DNA of 41,961 nt from Bacteroidota bacterium (GCA_023396415.1 JAEWWJ010000035.1:1-41961), one strand, 5' to 3'. Counted from the stretch's first letter, positions 17,274 to 26,214 are shown. Translations and numbers: made by a program. Notes: generated by a model from the sequence alone, not told the origin.

Positions 17274-18797
17274 ATGAAAAAAAGTATGAATCCATTGGTA
17301 AGTTTGGTTGTTTTCTCTGCAACTCTTTTCATATTTTTCAACCTTGGATTTCCACAAAAGGGAGCAGCACAAAGCCAAAAGCCCACTTATTTGTCGCTCA
17401 GCGAAACCATAAAAATAGCTCAGGAACATTCGCCCGATGCCATGATTGCCAGTCACCGCTTCAAACGCAGCTACTGGGAATACCGCAGCTTCAAGGCGGG
17501 CTACCTCCCCAACATCAGCCTCGATGCCACGCTCCCCAATTTTAACCGTACCATTGATGCCATTACCCAGTCGGACGGAACCGAAATTTACCGCGAACGC
17601 ACACTTGCACGCTATGCCGCCAATGTGTCGTTGACCCAAAAAGTGGGTTTCACCGGTGGCGAAGTGTTTTTGCAAAGCGGCCTCCAACGGCTCGACAACT
17701 TTTACACCGACACCTCCACCCGACAGTTTCTTTCCAATCCTATCACCATCGGTTTCAGGCAACCACTTTTTGGCTTTAACGCCTACAAGTGGGACAAGCG
17801 CATCGAGCCTATGCGCTACGAGGAAGCCAAACGCCAATATTTAGAAACCAACGAAACGGTGGCTTCCACAGCCATCAACCACTTTTTTAACCTGCTCATG
17901 GCCCAAGTTGAAAAAGATATTGCATTAAAAAACATGGCCAATTACGACACCTTATACAACATTGCCCGAGGCCGTTTTGTGCTGGGAAAGATAGCCGAAA
18001 ACGAATTGTTGCAGCTCGAACTCAACTTGCTACGTTCGCGGGCATCAGTAGAAACCGCCGACCTCAACTACCGCAATATGATGTTTACTTTTAAGTCGTA
18101 CCTCCGCCTTAAAACCGTTGAAAACATTGAGTTGATCCCACCTGCACAAAGTAATTTTTATACCGTTGATGTAGAAGAAGCACTGATCGAGGCCCGCAGC
18201 AACACATCAATGGGGTTGAATTTCGACCGGCAGGTGCTCCAAGCCGAGAGCGATTTGAACAGGGCGCGGATGCAAGGCCGTTTCGATGCCGAAATCAACG
18301 CCAGCTACGGTTTAACCCAAACAGCCATTGAGTTCAATCAGGCATTCAACAAACCTTTAGACGAAGAACGTGTTTCGGTAGGTATCACCATTCCCATTTT
18401 AGATTGGGGCCAGGCCAAAGGACGCATTAAAATGGCAGAATCTAATCTGGAACTGGTGCGCACTTCGGTTGAGCAAGAACGGCTTGATTTTGAACAAAAT
18501 ATCTTTTTGAAAGTGATGCAATTTAACATGCAAAAAAACCAACTCGCTATTGCAGCCAAAGCCGACACGGTGGCCCAAAAACGGTTCGACGTCACCCAAA
18601 AAAGATATATGATCGGAAAGGTAAATGACATTTTAGAATTGAACAATGCCCAAATTGACAACGACAATGCCCGTATGGGTTATTACAGCGCATTGAAAAC
18701 CTATTGGAGCTCCTACTTCGACATCCGCCGCCTCACCTTGTTCGACTTCACTGATAAGAGAAAAATCAGCATCAAAGCAGAAGATATTTTAAAATAA
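17274..18797 (+). CDS. TolC-family outer-membrane efflux/secretion protein
   Basis: A 507-residue outer-membrane channel protein. The signal peptide spans about residues 1-33 (hydrophobic LVVFSATLFIFFNLGF, then GAAQS). The mature protein has the duplicated OEP pattern: LSETIKIAQEHSPDAMIASHRFKRSYWEYRSFKAGYLPNISL at the start, long coiled helices (VEKDIALKNMANYDTLYNIARGRFVLGKIAENELLQLELNLLRSRA), and a second repeat ending FDVTQKRYMIGKVNDILELNNAQIDNDNARMGYYSALKTYW. The VGITIPILDWGQAKGRI segment is typical. No inner-membrane pump or membrane-fusion gene lies next to it, so its partner is elsewhere. Confidence 0.9.
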   Translation: MKKSMNPLVSLVVFSATLFIFFNLGFPQKGAAQSQKPTYLSLSETIKIAQEHSPDAMIASHRFKRSYWEYRSFKAGYLPNISLDATLPNFNRTIDAITQSDGTEIYRERTLARYAANVSLTQKVGFTGGEVFLQSGLQRLDNFYTDTSTRQFLSNPITIGFRQPLFGFNAYKWDKRIEPMRYEEAKRQYLETNETVASTAINHFFNLLMAQVEKDIALKNMANYDTLYNIARGRFVLGKIAENELLQLELNLLRSRASVETADLNYRNMMFTFKSYLRLKTVENIELIPPAQSNFYTVDVEEALIEARSNTSMGLNFDRQVLQAESDLNRARMQGRFDAEINASYGLTQTAIEFNQAFNKPLDEERVSVGITIPILDWGQAKGRIKMAESNLELVRTSVEQERLDFEQNIFLKVMQFNMQKNQLAIAAKADTVAQKRFDVTQKRYMIGKVNDILELNNAQIDNDNARMGYYSALKTYWSSYFDIRRLTLFDFTDKRKISIKAEDILK

Positions 18798-18877
18798 ACA
18801 CTTCAGAATTATATCGTTGGTGGCTTCGCCGAAAGGTATAAAATATCTTAAAGCGGCAAGGCAACAATAAAAACAAC

Positions 18878-18885
18878 TATTTTTG
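18878..18885 (+). promoter_or_regulatory. -7 promoter element for the DUF3098-uppP-truB cluster
   Basis: TATTTTTG, an exact TAnnTTTG match, ends 15 nt before ATG 18901. It supports that start and separates the cluster from the TolC gene. Confidence 0.5.
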
Positions 18886-18900
18886 CACAAAATCACCGAA

Positions 18901-19167
18901 ATGGCTACAAAAGACACAAAATCACCCATTACCGAACCTACTGATGAGCGTTTGTTCGCTTTCGACCGCGAAAATTACAAATGGGTACTCATTGGATTGG
19001 CTTTTATTGTTGTAGGCTTTCTACTTATGGCCGGCGGCGGATCGGATGATCCCGATGTTTTTAGCAAACAAATTTTTAGCTTTCAACGCTGGACGCTTGC
19101 TCCTCTGTTGGTTTTAACCGGCTATGTCATCGAGATCTACGCGATCATGAAAAAGCCTAAAAACTGA
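18901..19167 (+). CDS. DUF3098 small membrane protein
   Basis: An 88-residue inner-membrane protein with two transmembrane helices (WVLIGLAFIVVGFLLMAGG and LAPLLVLTGYVIEIYAIM) joined by the loop GSDDPDVFSKQIFSFQRW. This is the typical DUF3098 layout. The function is unknown. In many Bacteroidota it sits between ftsX and uppP; here uppP follows after only 2 nt, but the upstream neighbour is a TolC-type gene. ATG 18901 is chosen since the in-frame codon at 18883 lies inside the -7 box. Confidence 0.85.
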   Translation: MATKDTKSPITEPTDERLFAFDRENYKWVLIGLAFIVVGFLLMAGGGSDDPDVFSKQIFSFQRWTLAPLLVLTGYVIEIYAIMKKPKN

Positions 19168-19169
19168 TT

Positions 19170-19949
19170 ATGAGTATTTTAGAAGCCGTTATTATTGCCA
19201 TTGTCGAAGGTATAACGGAGTTTCTTCCGGTTTCTTCCACCGGACATATGATCATCACCCAAGAATTGTTGGGAATGGAAATTACCGAATTTGTAAAGGC
19301 ATTTACGGTTAACATTCAGTTTGGTGCCATTTTAGCGGTTGTAATTCTTTATTGGAAACGTTTTTTTCAGAGTCTCGACTTCTACTACAAACTGTTTGTA
19401 GCCTTCATACCGGCGGCCATCATCGGACTGCTTGCCAGCGATTTTATTGATAGTTTATTAGAAAACGTTGTGGTTGTGGCCATTATGCTTGTGCTGGGCG
19501 GCATTGTGCTTGTTTTTGTTGACAAATGGTTTAAAAATCCCGCTCACGATCAAAAGATAAGCTATCCCTCAGCCTTCAAAATTGGATTGTACCAGTGTAT
19601 CGCCATGGTTCCCGGTGTTTCGCGTTCGGCGGCTTCCATTATTGGTGGAATGACGCAAAAACTCAGCAGAAAAACAGCTGCCGAATTTTCGTTTTTCCTG
19701 GCCGTGCCCACTATGTTTGCTGCTGCAAGCTATAAATTGCTCCAAAACTACCAAACCATCGAAAGCCAACACATCAGTATTTTGCTCATTGGTAACGCAG
19801 TAGCCTTTGTGGTGGCTTTGGTGGCCATCAAAACTTTTATCAGCATCCTCACCCGCTATGGGTTCAAATATTTCGGATATTATCGCATTGTGGTCGGCCT
19901 TGTAATTCTTATCATGGTGGCCTTGGGATATGAATTAAGTGTTGTTTAA
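19170..19949 (+). CDS. uppP: Undecaprenyl-diphosphatase
   Basis: Integral membrane enzyme (BacA/UppP) that removes a phosphate from undecaprenyl diphosphate to recycle the lipid carrier of cell-wall synthesis. The 259 residues have the two signature segments: EGITEFLPVSSTGHMII (residues 13-29) and PGVSRSAASIIGG, containing the catalytic Glu, His and Arg residues of the family. Several hydrophobic helices follow. The stop overlaps the truB start in TAATG by 1 nt, suggesting translational coupling. Confidence 0.95.
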   Translation: MSILEAVIIAIVEGITEFLPVSSTGHMIITQELLGMEITEFVKAFTVNIQFGAILAVVILYWKRFFQSLDFYYKLFVAFIPAAIIGLLASDFIDSLLENVVVVAIMLVLGGIVLVFVDKWFKNPAHDQKISYPSAFKIGLYQCIAMVPGVSRSAASIIGGMTQKLSRKTAAEFSFFLAVPTMFAAASYKLLQNYQTIESQHISILLIGNAVAFVVALVAIKTFISILTRYGFKYFGYYRIVVGLVILIMVALGYELSVV

Positions 19950-20701
19950 TGCAGTTTGATTTTGAAACGGGCGAAATTTTGCTCATTGACAAGCCGATTG
20001 GCTGGACCTCTTTTGATGTGGTGAACCACCTGCGCGTATTGATTCGCCGCCATTTGAACATTCAAAAATTAAAAGTAGGCCATGCCGGAACCCTCGATCC
20101 TTTGGCAACCGGACTGCTTATTGTTTGCACAGGCAAGATGACCAAACAGATTCAACAGTTTCAAGATCAGGATAAAACCTATACCGGAACCTTTAGGTTA
20201 GGGATGTCAACGCCTTCTTACGATCTCGAAACAGAAGCTGATGCTACTTTTCCAACAGCACATCTTACGCGAGAGATGCTAATCAACAACTGTAAATCCT
20301 ACATCGGAACGATCCAGCAGCTGCCTCCTGTTTTTTCTGCCATAAAAATTGATGGCAAACGCGCCTTCAACTATGCCCGAAAAAATCAAGAAGTGGCAAT
20401 AAGCCCCCGAACAGTACAGGTTTCCAAGTTTGAACTCACCCATATCAATATTCCCGATGTTGATTTTGTAATTAATTGTAGCAAAGGCACATACATACGA
20501 AGCTTAGCACACGATTTTGGAAAATCACTCCAAAATGGAGCCACACTTACACGCCTCAGACGCACCCATATCGGTAGTTTTAATGTTGAACAAGCCTATT
20601 CTTTAGAGCATTTGCGCGAAGTATTGGCTGAGGCAACGGCTCCTCATAAAGAAATTGGGGAGTCAAATACCCTTTCAAATCTGAGCACCGAAAAATCATA
20701 A
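19949..20701 (+). CDS. truB: tRNA pseudouridine-55 synthase
   Basis: Makes pseudouridine at position 55 in the T-loop of nearly all tRNAs. The 250-residue protein has KPIGWTSFDVV, then the catalytic motif GHAGTLDPLATG with nucleophile Asp50. GTFRLGMSTPSYDLE, PPVFSAIKIDGKRAFNYAR and CSKGTYIRSLAHDFG are further family segments. The C-terminal PUA domain of proteobacterial TruB is absent, as in other Bacteroidota. The start overlaps the uppP stop by 1 nt. Confidence 0.95.
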   Translation: MQFDFETGEILLIDKPIGWTSFDVVNHLRVLIRRHLNIQKLKVGHAGTLDPLATGLLIVCTGKMTKQIQQFQDQDKTYTGTFRLGMSTPSYDLETEADATFPTAHLTREMLINNCKSYIGTIQQLPPVFSAIKIDGKRAFNYARKNQEVAISPRTVQVSKFELTHINIPDVDFVINCSKGTYIRSLAHDFGKSLQNGATLTRLRRTHIGSFNVEQAYSLEHLREVLAEATAPHKEIGESNTLSNLSTEKS

Positions 20702-20735
20702 TACGTTGGTATTGCGAAGTTTTATGCAAAGGCTC

Positions 20736-20766
20736 TTGACAAGGGCTTGTTCCTACCTTACCTTTG
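20736..20766 (+). promoter_or_regulatory. Promoter of queA
   Basis: TTG at 20736-20738, a 20-nt spacer and TACCTTTG at 20759-20766 match the Bacteroidota consensus. The leader would be about 75 nt. A tandem CACTCCT pair (20767-20780) begins directly after the box. Confidence 0.7.
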
Positions 20767-20846
20767 CACTCCTCACTCCTCAAAACAGACTCAAAAGTTA
20801 AGTGGATTTTTTATAAATCAAGTTGGTAAAATAAAAGAGTAAGTAA

Positions 20847-21896
20847 ATGAAGCTTTCACAATTCAGGTTTACCCTGCCCCCAAATCTTATTGCAAGTCAC
20901 CCCCCAAAAAACAGAGATGAATCGCGTCTCATGGTTTTGAATCGCAAAGATCAAACCATTGAACACCGCATCTTTAAAGACATCTTAGAGTATTTCAGAG
21001 ATGGCGATGTTTTTGTTCTGAACAACACCAAGGTTTTTCCCGCCCGTTTGTATGGCGAAAAGGAAAAAACCGGAGCTAAAATTGAGGTTTTTCTCCTTCG
21101 AGAACTCAACCGCGAAAGCCGCTTGTGGGATGTTTTGGTTGATCCAGCCCGTAAAATTCGTATTGGAAACAAATTGTATTTCGGCGAAGATGAATCCCTT
21201 GTAGCCGAAGTAATTGACAACACCACCTCACGTGGACGTACCTTACGTTTTTTGTTCGACGGGCCATACGAAGAGTTCAAAAAAACCATCTATGCGTTGG
21301 GTAAAACACCTCTTCCAAAAATTCACGAACGCGAAGTGGAGCCTGAAGACACCGAAAGATACCAAACCATTTTTGCTAAGCATGAAGGTGCTATTGCTGC
21401 TCCCACTGCGGGGTTGCACTTCAGCCGCGAACTGATGAAAAGACTTGAGCTGATTGGCGTTTCTTTTGCCGAGGTTACCTTGCACACAGGAATGGGTAAC
21501 TTCCGCACCATTGAGGTGGAAGACCTTACCAAACACAAAATGGATTCGGAAGAAATGTACATTGACGAAGAAAATTCAGTGGCCATCAACGAAGCCAAAG
21601 CCCGTGGAAACAGCATCGTAGCCGTTGGAACCACCACCATGAAAGCCATCGAAACGGCAGTTACCATTGCCGGTCGCATCAAGCCTTATAAAGGATGGAC
21701 CAACAGATTTATCTTCCCTCCTTACGATTTTGGCATGGCCGATGCCATGGTGACCAATTTTCACCTGCCAAAATCACCCATGATGATGCAAGCAGCCGCC
21801 TTTGCCGACTACGACTTTCTGATGAAGGCCTATAAAGAAGCTGTGAATGAAAAATACCGATTCTTCACTTACGGTGATGCCATGCTGATCCTGTAA
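20847..21896 (+). CDS. queA: S-adenosylmethionine:tRNA ribosyltransferase-isomerase
   Basis: Transfers and isomerises the ribosyl part of SAM onto preQ1-tRNA to give epoxyqueuosine in the anticodon of GUN tRNAs. The 349-residue length is typical. Recognisable parts are the N-terminal LPPNLIASHPPKNRDESRLMVLNR, VLNNTKVFPARLYG, AIAAPTAGLHFS, VTLHTGMGNFRTIEVED and the C-terminal TNFHLPKSPMMMQAAAFA. It follows truB by 145 nt but has its own good promoter. A terminator follows. Confidence 0.96.
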   Translation: MKLSQFRFTLPPNLIASHPPKNRDESRLMVLNRKDQTIEHRIFKDILEYFRDGDVFVLNNTKVFPARLYGEKEKTGAKIEVFLLRELNRESRLWDVLVDPARKIRIGNKLYFGEDESLVAEVIDNTTSRGRTLRFLFDGPYEEFKKTIYALGKTPLPKIHEREVEPEDTERYQTIFAKHEGAIAAPTAGLHFSRELMKRLELIGVSFAEVTLHTGMGNFRTIEVEDLTKHKMDSEEMYIDEENSVAINEAKARGNSIVAVGTTTMKAIETAVTIAGRIKPYKGWTNRFIFPPYDFGMADAMVTNFHLPKSPMMMQAAAFADYDFLMKAYKEAVNEKYRFFTYGDAMLIL

Positions 21897-21912
21897 AAGA
21901 AAAAGAGCATCC

Positions 21913-21940
21913 AAAACCGGCCAAAAGCCGGTTTTTTTTT
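21913..21940 (+). terminator. Rho-independent terminator after queA
   Basis: AAAACCGGC (21913-21921) pairs with GCCGGTTTT (21927-21935) over a 5-nt loop, followed by a T-run. It is 16 nt past the queA stop. Confidence 0.9.
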
Positions 21941-22043
21941 GACTTTACAATCAGTGGTTTTGCTCCCGATTTCATTTCTATTACTCGATTACCGAACAAT
22001 AGTCAGGCCTTTCAAAAAATAACCACATTACAAATCATTTTTA

Positions 22044-22051
22044 TAATTTTG
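22044..22051 (+). promoter_or_regulatory. -7-like element directly before glyS
   Basis: TAATTTTG matches TAnnTTTG but ends only 4 nt before ATG 22056, so a transcript from it would be leaderless or nearly so. No TTG is at the usual distance. Confidence 0.4.
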
Positions 22052-22055
22052 CAGC

Positions 22056-23585
22056 ATGATGAATCAGGAAGATTTTTTTAAAAAAATAACATCCCATGCC
22101 AAAGAGTATGGGTTTGTTTTTCAGTCGAGTGAAATCTACGACGGCCTTGGTGCGGTGTATGATTACGGACAAAATGGCGTTGAACTTAAAAACAACATCA
22201 GGTCGTATTGGTGGAAATCAATGGTGCAGTTGCACGACAATATCGTCGGGCTCGATGCCGCCATCTTTATGCACCCTACCACCTGGAAAGCCTCAGGCCA
22301 CGTGGATGCCTTTAGCGATCCTTTGATTGACAACAAAGACTCAAAAAAGCGCTATCGTGCCGATGTGTTGGTTGAAGATTTTCTTGCCAAGTTGGAGGAA
22401 AAAGTCAGTAAAGAAGTGGACAAAGCCCGCAAGCGTTTTGGCGAAACTTTTGACGAACAACAATTCGTAAGCACCAATCCACGTGTTGTGGAATATACCA
22501 ACCAAATCAACGATACCAAAAAACGACTTTATGGCGCAATGCAAGCCAATGATTTCGTGGCTTTCAAACAGCTGATCGAAGATATAGGAGTTGTTTGTCC
22601 CGTATCCGGTTCGCGCAACTGGACGGATGTGCGGCAGTTCAATCTGATGTTTTCAACGCAAATGGGCAGCACTGCTGATGGCGCAAGCGAAATTTTCTTA
22701 CGCCCCGAAACGGCACAAGGTATTTTTGTGAACTACCTCAACGTGCAAAAAACCGGACGTATGAAAATCCCATTTGGTATTGCACAGACAGGTAAGGCTT
22801 TTCGCAATGAAATTGTTGCCCGACAGTTTATCTTCCGTATGCGGGAATTTGAACAAATGGAAATGCAGTTTTTTGTGCGCCCGGGCGAAGAGCTGAAGTG
22901 GTACGAATACTGGAAGGCAACCCGTCTCAAATGGCACTTATCATTGGGCGTTCCGGCTGAAAAATACCGCTTTCACAACCATGAAAAGCTTGCCCATTAT
23001 GCCAACGCGGCTGCAGACATCGAATTTGAGTTTCCTTTTGGGTTTAAAGAATTGGAAGGGATTCATTCGCGCACCGATTTCGACTTGAATGCACACCAGA
23101 AGTATTCCGGAAAAAAATTACAGTACTTCGACCCCGAAACCAACGAAAGTTACGTGCCGTATGTAGTGGAAACATCCATCGGCCTCGACCGTATGTTTTT
23201 GGCTATTCTCAGCAACGCCTATACCGAAGAGCAACTCGATGATGGCAGCGAGCGGGTGGTGCTGAAATTTCCGGCTGTTCTTGCCCCTGTCAAAGCAGCG
23301 GTTTTACCCCTTATGAAAAAAGATGGATTACCCGAAAAAGGCCGCGAAATTATGGACATGCTCAAACATGATTTCATGTGCCATTATGAAGAAAAAGATG
23401 CCATAGGGAAACGTTACCGCAGGCACGATGCTATTGGTACACCATTCTGTATTACTGTTGATCATCAAACGCTTGAAGATGAAACTGTTACTTTACGCGA
23501 ACGCGACACCATGAAGCAAGAAAGGGTTGCCATAGCACAACTGGCTTCAATTATTGGATCGAAAATAAGACCCAATTATACATAG
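22056..23585 (+). CDS. glyS: Glycyl-tRNA synthetase (single-chain, class II)
   Basis: Charges tRNA-Gly. It is the homodimeric alpha2 type found in Bacteroidota and eukaryotes, not the alpha2beta2 GlyQ/GlyS type. The 509 residues contain EIYDGLGAVYDYGQNGVELKNNI, GLDAAIFMHPTTWKASGHVDAFSDPLID, class II motif 2 around GKAFRNEIVARQFIFRMREFEQMEMQFF, FLRPETAQGIFVNY, motif 3 VVETSIGLDRMF, and a C-terminal anticodon-binding domain (APVKAAVLPLMKKDG). The first two codons are both ATG (22056 and 22059); the family N-terminus fits either. Confidence 0.96.
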   Translation: MMNQEDFFKKITSHAKEYGFVFQSSEIYDGLGAVYDYGQNGVELKNNIRSYWWKSMVQLHDNIVGLDAAIFMHPTTWKASGHVDAFSDPLIDNKDSKKRYRADVLVEDFLAKLEEKVSKEVDKARKRFGETFDEQQFVSTNPRVVEYTNQINDTKKRLYGAMQANDFVAFKQLIEDIGVVCPVSGSRNWTDVRQFNLMFSTQMGSTADGASEIFLRPETAQGIFVNYLNVQKTGRMKIPFGIAQTGKAFRNEIVARQFIFRMREFEQMEMQFFVRPGEELKWYEYWKATRLKWHLSLGVPAEKYRFHNHEKLAHYANAAADIEFEFPFGFKELEGIHSRTDFDLNAHQKYSGKKLQYFDPETNESYVPYVVETSIGLDRMFLAILSNAYTEEQLDDGSERVVLKFPAVLAPVKAAVLPLMKKDGLPEKGREIMDMLKHDFMCHYEEKDAIGKRYRRHDAIGTPFCITVDHQTLEDETVTLRERDTMKQERVAIAQLASIIGSKIRPNYT

Positions 23586-23601
23586 TTAACAATGATTTTT
23601 C

Positions 23602-23637
23602 AAGGCCGCTTTTTAAACCAAAGGCGGCCTTTTTTAT
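23602..23637 (+). terminator. Terminator between convergent glyS and pth
   Basis: AAGGCCGCTTTT (23602-23613) pairs with AAAGGCGGCCTT (23620-23631), including one G-U pair, around a 6-nt loop, followed by T's on the + strand. It lies 17 nt after the glyS stop and touches the 3' end of pth. Confidence 0.85.
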
Positions 23638-24197
23638 TTGTTGTTAAATGCTGTCATAGTGCGTTCAATGCCAATTGTAGTAAAGCTTTTTACAATTTCA
23701 ACGGCATCATCCAATTTTGGCAGAATGAGTTCTTTTTCTTGTCGGCTCCATTTGCCCAGCACATACTCCACTTGTCGCCCACGCGGAAAATCATCACCAA
23801 TACCAAATCGTAAGCGAGCAAACTCATTGGTACCGAGCGTTTCAATAATGTGGCTTAGTCCATTATGACCAGCATCGCCACCTTTTTTTTTCATCCTTAG
23901 CGTGGCTACCGGCAGTGCAATATCGTCAACCACAACCACTATATTTTCGAGTGGAATCTGTTCGTTGCGCATCCAAAACTGAACAGCTCTGCCACTCAGA
24001 TTCATATAAGTGGTAGGTTTTATAACGAGCAGTTGGCGGCTTTTATGCTTTAACAAAGCGGTTTGGGCAAGGCGGCCTGTGGTAAAACTTCCTCCGAGGT
24101 CGGCACAAAGCTTGTCGGCAACCATGAACCCAATATTGTGGCGCGTGTCATCGTATTCTATACCTACGTTTCCGAGGCATGCAATGAGGTATTTCAT
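23634..24197 (-). CDS. pth: Peptidyl-tRNA hydrolase
   Basis: Releases peptides from prematurely dissociated peptidyl-tRNA. The 187 residues include MKYLIACLGNVG with Asn10, catalytic His20 in DTRHNIGF, KPTTYMNLSG (Asn of the substrate cleft), VVDDIALP with the catalytic Asp, and GGDAGHNGLSHI. ATG 24197 is chosen; a TTG at 24203 would add two residues not found in the family. It is last in the prs-rplY-pth series, but a palindromic terminator precedes it, so it may need read-through or its own promoter. Confidence 0.95.
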   Translation of the reverse strand: MKYLIACLGNVGIEYDDTRHNIGFMVADKLCADLGGSFTTGRLAQTALLKHKSRQLLVIKPTTYMNLSGRAVQFWMRNEQIPLENIVVVVDDIALPVATLRMKKKGGDAGHNGLSHIIETLGTNEFARLRFGIGDDFPRGRQVEYVLGKWSRQEKELILPKLDDAVEIVKSFTTIGIERTMTAFNNK

Positions 24198-24241
24198 GTG
24201 CAAAGGTTATCAAATTGTTTTCAATCAAAAGAAAATGACAT

Positions 24242-24279
24242 AAAAAAAGGCATAAAAACATGTTTTTATGCCTTTTTTT
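24242..24279 (-). terminator. Perfect 38-bp palindromic terminator between rplY and pth
   Basis: AAAAAAAGGCATAAAAACA (24242-24260) is followed directly by its exact reverse complement (24261-24279), ending in seven T's on either strand. It lies 14 nt after the L25 stop on the minus strand and is symmetric, so it could also block + strand read-through. Confidence 0.85.
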
Positions 24280-24292
24280 GCTTAAAAATAGT

Positions 24293-24868
24293 TTAAGCTT
24301 CGTCTTCCTCTTCAGTTAAAACGATACCGCGAGCGGCCATCACCTCAACCACAACAGCATTGCTGTTATCGAGGAAGGTCAGGTTGTCGAATTGAAGGTT
24401 TTTAACTTTTGTGTTTTGACCCACGTTCAGTTTTGAAATATTGATTTCAATAAAGTCAGGCAAATCGGAAATCAGACCTTTAACGTTTAAACGGGTTAAT
24501 TTCACTTTTAATTTTCCCCCACGGATTACACCGGGTGAGGTACCTTTTACCTTCACGGGCAACGAAACTACTACGGGTTTTTCAAGATTTACTTCATAAA
24601 AATCGGCATGGAGTACATGGTCACCAACTGGGTGATACTGAACATCTTTCAGCAGCGCCTTGTAGGTTTTTTTACCAATTTTGATGTCTAAGACAAATGT
24701 TTCAGGGGTAAAAAGGATGGTTTTAAAGTTGGTTTGATCCATTTGGAAATGAACCTGCTCTTCTCCACCGTACAACACGCAAGGCACTTTGCCTGCATAG
24801 CGCAGTGTTTTAGCATCTTTTTTCCCTACGTTCTCGCGAAGAGAACCGCTCAATGATACTGTTTTCAT
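24293..24868 (-). CDS. rplY: Ribosomal protein bL25 (Ctc/general stress form)
   Basis: Binds 5S rRNA in the large ribosomal subunit. The 191-residue length is that of the two-domain Ctc form rather than the short E. coli L25. The N-terminal domain has LRENVGKKDAKTLRYAGKVPCVLYGG and FVLDIKIGKKTYKALLKDVQYHPVGDHVLHADF. The C-terminal TL5-type domain has VVSLPVKVKGTSPGVIRGGKL. It ends in an acidic tail (EEEDEA). It lies 19 nt after prs and is surely co-transcribed with it. Confidence 0.95.
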   Translation of the reverse strand: MKTVSLSGSLRENVGKKDAKTLRYAGKVPCVLYGGEEQVHFQMDQTNFKTILFTPETFVLDIKIGKKTYKALLKDVQYHPVGDHVLHADFYEVNLEKPVVVSLPVKVKGTSPGVIRGGKLKVKLTRLNVKGLISDLPDFIEINISKLNVGQNTKVKNLQFDNLTFLDNSNAVVVEVMAARGIVLTEEEDEA

Positions 24869-24887
24869 TTTTTAGATGATTTAATAA

Positions 24888-25835
24888 TTATTTGATACTT
24901 GGAAGTTGAAACAACGAACTGATGGATTCGTAATTCTCCACACGGCGAATTACTTCGGCAAACAAGTCGGCTGTTGTCAATACTTTTATTTTATTTGATT
25001 CTTGTTTCAATGGAATGGTATCAGTCACAACCACTTCGGTAAAAGGTGACGATTCGATACGTTCGTAAGCTTTGCCCGAAAAAACGGGATGTGTGCAGAA
25101 GGCACGAACGCTTGCGGCACCGTTTTCCATAATGAGTTCGCCTGCCTTGGTGATCGAGCCTGCCGTATCTATAATGTCGTCCATTAAAATAACGTGCCTG
25201 TCAGTTACATCGCCAATAAGCGCCATATCTTCAACCACATTGGGTTTGGCTCTTTGCTTGTAACAGATAACAAAACCGGTGTTGAGCATTTTGGCATATG
25301 ATGCAGCCCGGCGCGTTCCTCCTGTGTCGGGAGAAGCCATTGTGAGACGAGGCAATTGTAAACTATGAATGTAAGGCACAAAAATATTGGAGGCATACAA
25401 ATGATCTACCGGCACATCAAAAAAACCTTGAATTTGATCGGCATGAAGGTCAATGGTGATGATGCGGGTAATGCCGGCTGTGGTCAGTAAATTGGCAATA
25501 AGTTTGGCGGCAATGGCCACCCGCGACTTGTCTTTGCGGTCTTGACGGGCGAAACCAAAATAAGGAATTACCGCGGTGATTTTTCTGGCCGATGCCCGAC
25601 GTGCTGCATCTGTCATCAACAACAACTCGAAAAGGTTATCGGTGGGAGCAAATGTTGACTGAATAATAAACACGTCACGACCTCTGACATTTTCTTCAAA
25701 TGAAGGCTGAAACTCACCGTCAGAGAAGTCAATGAAAGTGGTCTTACCAAGTGGCATACCAAAGCTTTTTGAAATTTTTTGTGCCAAATATTCAGAAGCT
25801 CTTCCCGAAAAAATACTTACAAGAGGCTCAGCCAT
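24888..25835 (-). CDS. prs: Ribose-phosphate pyrophosphokinase (PRPP synthetase)
   Basis: Makes PRPP from ribose 5-phosphate and ATP for nucleotide, His and Trp synthesis. The 315-residue protein begins PLVSIFSGRASEYLAQKISKSFG. Family marks include FSDGEFQPSFEENVRGRDVFIIQST, YFGFARQDRKDKSR, DLHADQIQGFF and the PRPP loop VILMDDIIDTAGSITKAG. ATG 25835 is chosen; the open frame reaches 25913 but would add 26 residues and read through the promoter. rplY follows 19 nt downstream. Confidence 0.96.
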   Translation of the reverse strand: MAEPLVSIFSGRASEYLAQKISKSFGMPLGKTTFIDFSDGEFQPSFEENVRGRDVFIIQSTFAPTDNLFELLLMTDAARRASARKITAVIPYFGFARQDRKDKSRVAIAAKLIANLLTTAGITRIITIDLHADQIQGFFDVPVDHLYASNIFVPYIHSLQLPRLTMASPDTGGTRRAASYAKMLNTGFVICYKQRAKPNVVEDMALIGDVTDRHVILMDDIIDTAGSITKAGELIMENGAASVRAFCTHPVFSGKAYERIESSPFTEVVVTDTIPLKQESNKIKVLTTADLFAEVIRRVENYESISSLFQLPSIK

Positions 25836-25867
25836 AATAACTTGTGATTTTGTATCATAAGACGCTG

Positions 25868-25898
25868 CAAAAGTAGTCTTTATCTTTTGATCAGCCAA
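25868..25898 (-). promoter_or_regulatory. Promoter of prs-rplY
   Basis: On the minus strand TTG (25898-25896), a 20-nt spacer and TACTTTTG (25875-25868) match the Bacteroidota consensus. Transcription would start about 25 nt before ATG 25835. Confidence 0.75.
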
Positions 25899-26214
25899 CA
25901 AATAAAGGCTCAAACTTTTGACTAAAAATGGATTTGAGGTTTAGCAGCTGTCGTGAAAGGTTAATGGGATATTGTTAACTTTAATAAGCACAAGGTAAGA
26001 ATCGTTCATGGTTTGATAATTGTTTACCATTGAGTTATTTACGATTGAATACCACACAAAAAACTACGAACACATAAAACAAACATCAAAAAGGTAGTGC
26101 AAAGTGCATTGACTTCAATCAGTAATCCCTAAACCCAAATCCGTAAATCTCCTCCTGCTCATTTGGATTGGTTTTAAATTACAGCAACTCCCGCTGCCAT
26201 TGTAGGAAAATGTC

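Noticed and set aside
17172..17837. 221-codon minus-strand frame across the TolC gene start
   Set aside because: Antisense to a clear signal peptide and OEP domain; composition fits a shadow frame.
20767..20846. preQ1 riboswitch in the queA leader
   Set aside because: The leader lacks the preQ1 aptamer pattern; only a promoter and a tandem CACTCCT pair are seen.
23592..23813. Open frame on the + strand downstream of glyS
   Set aside because: It runs through the glyS terminator and antisense to pth; no family similarity.
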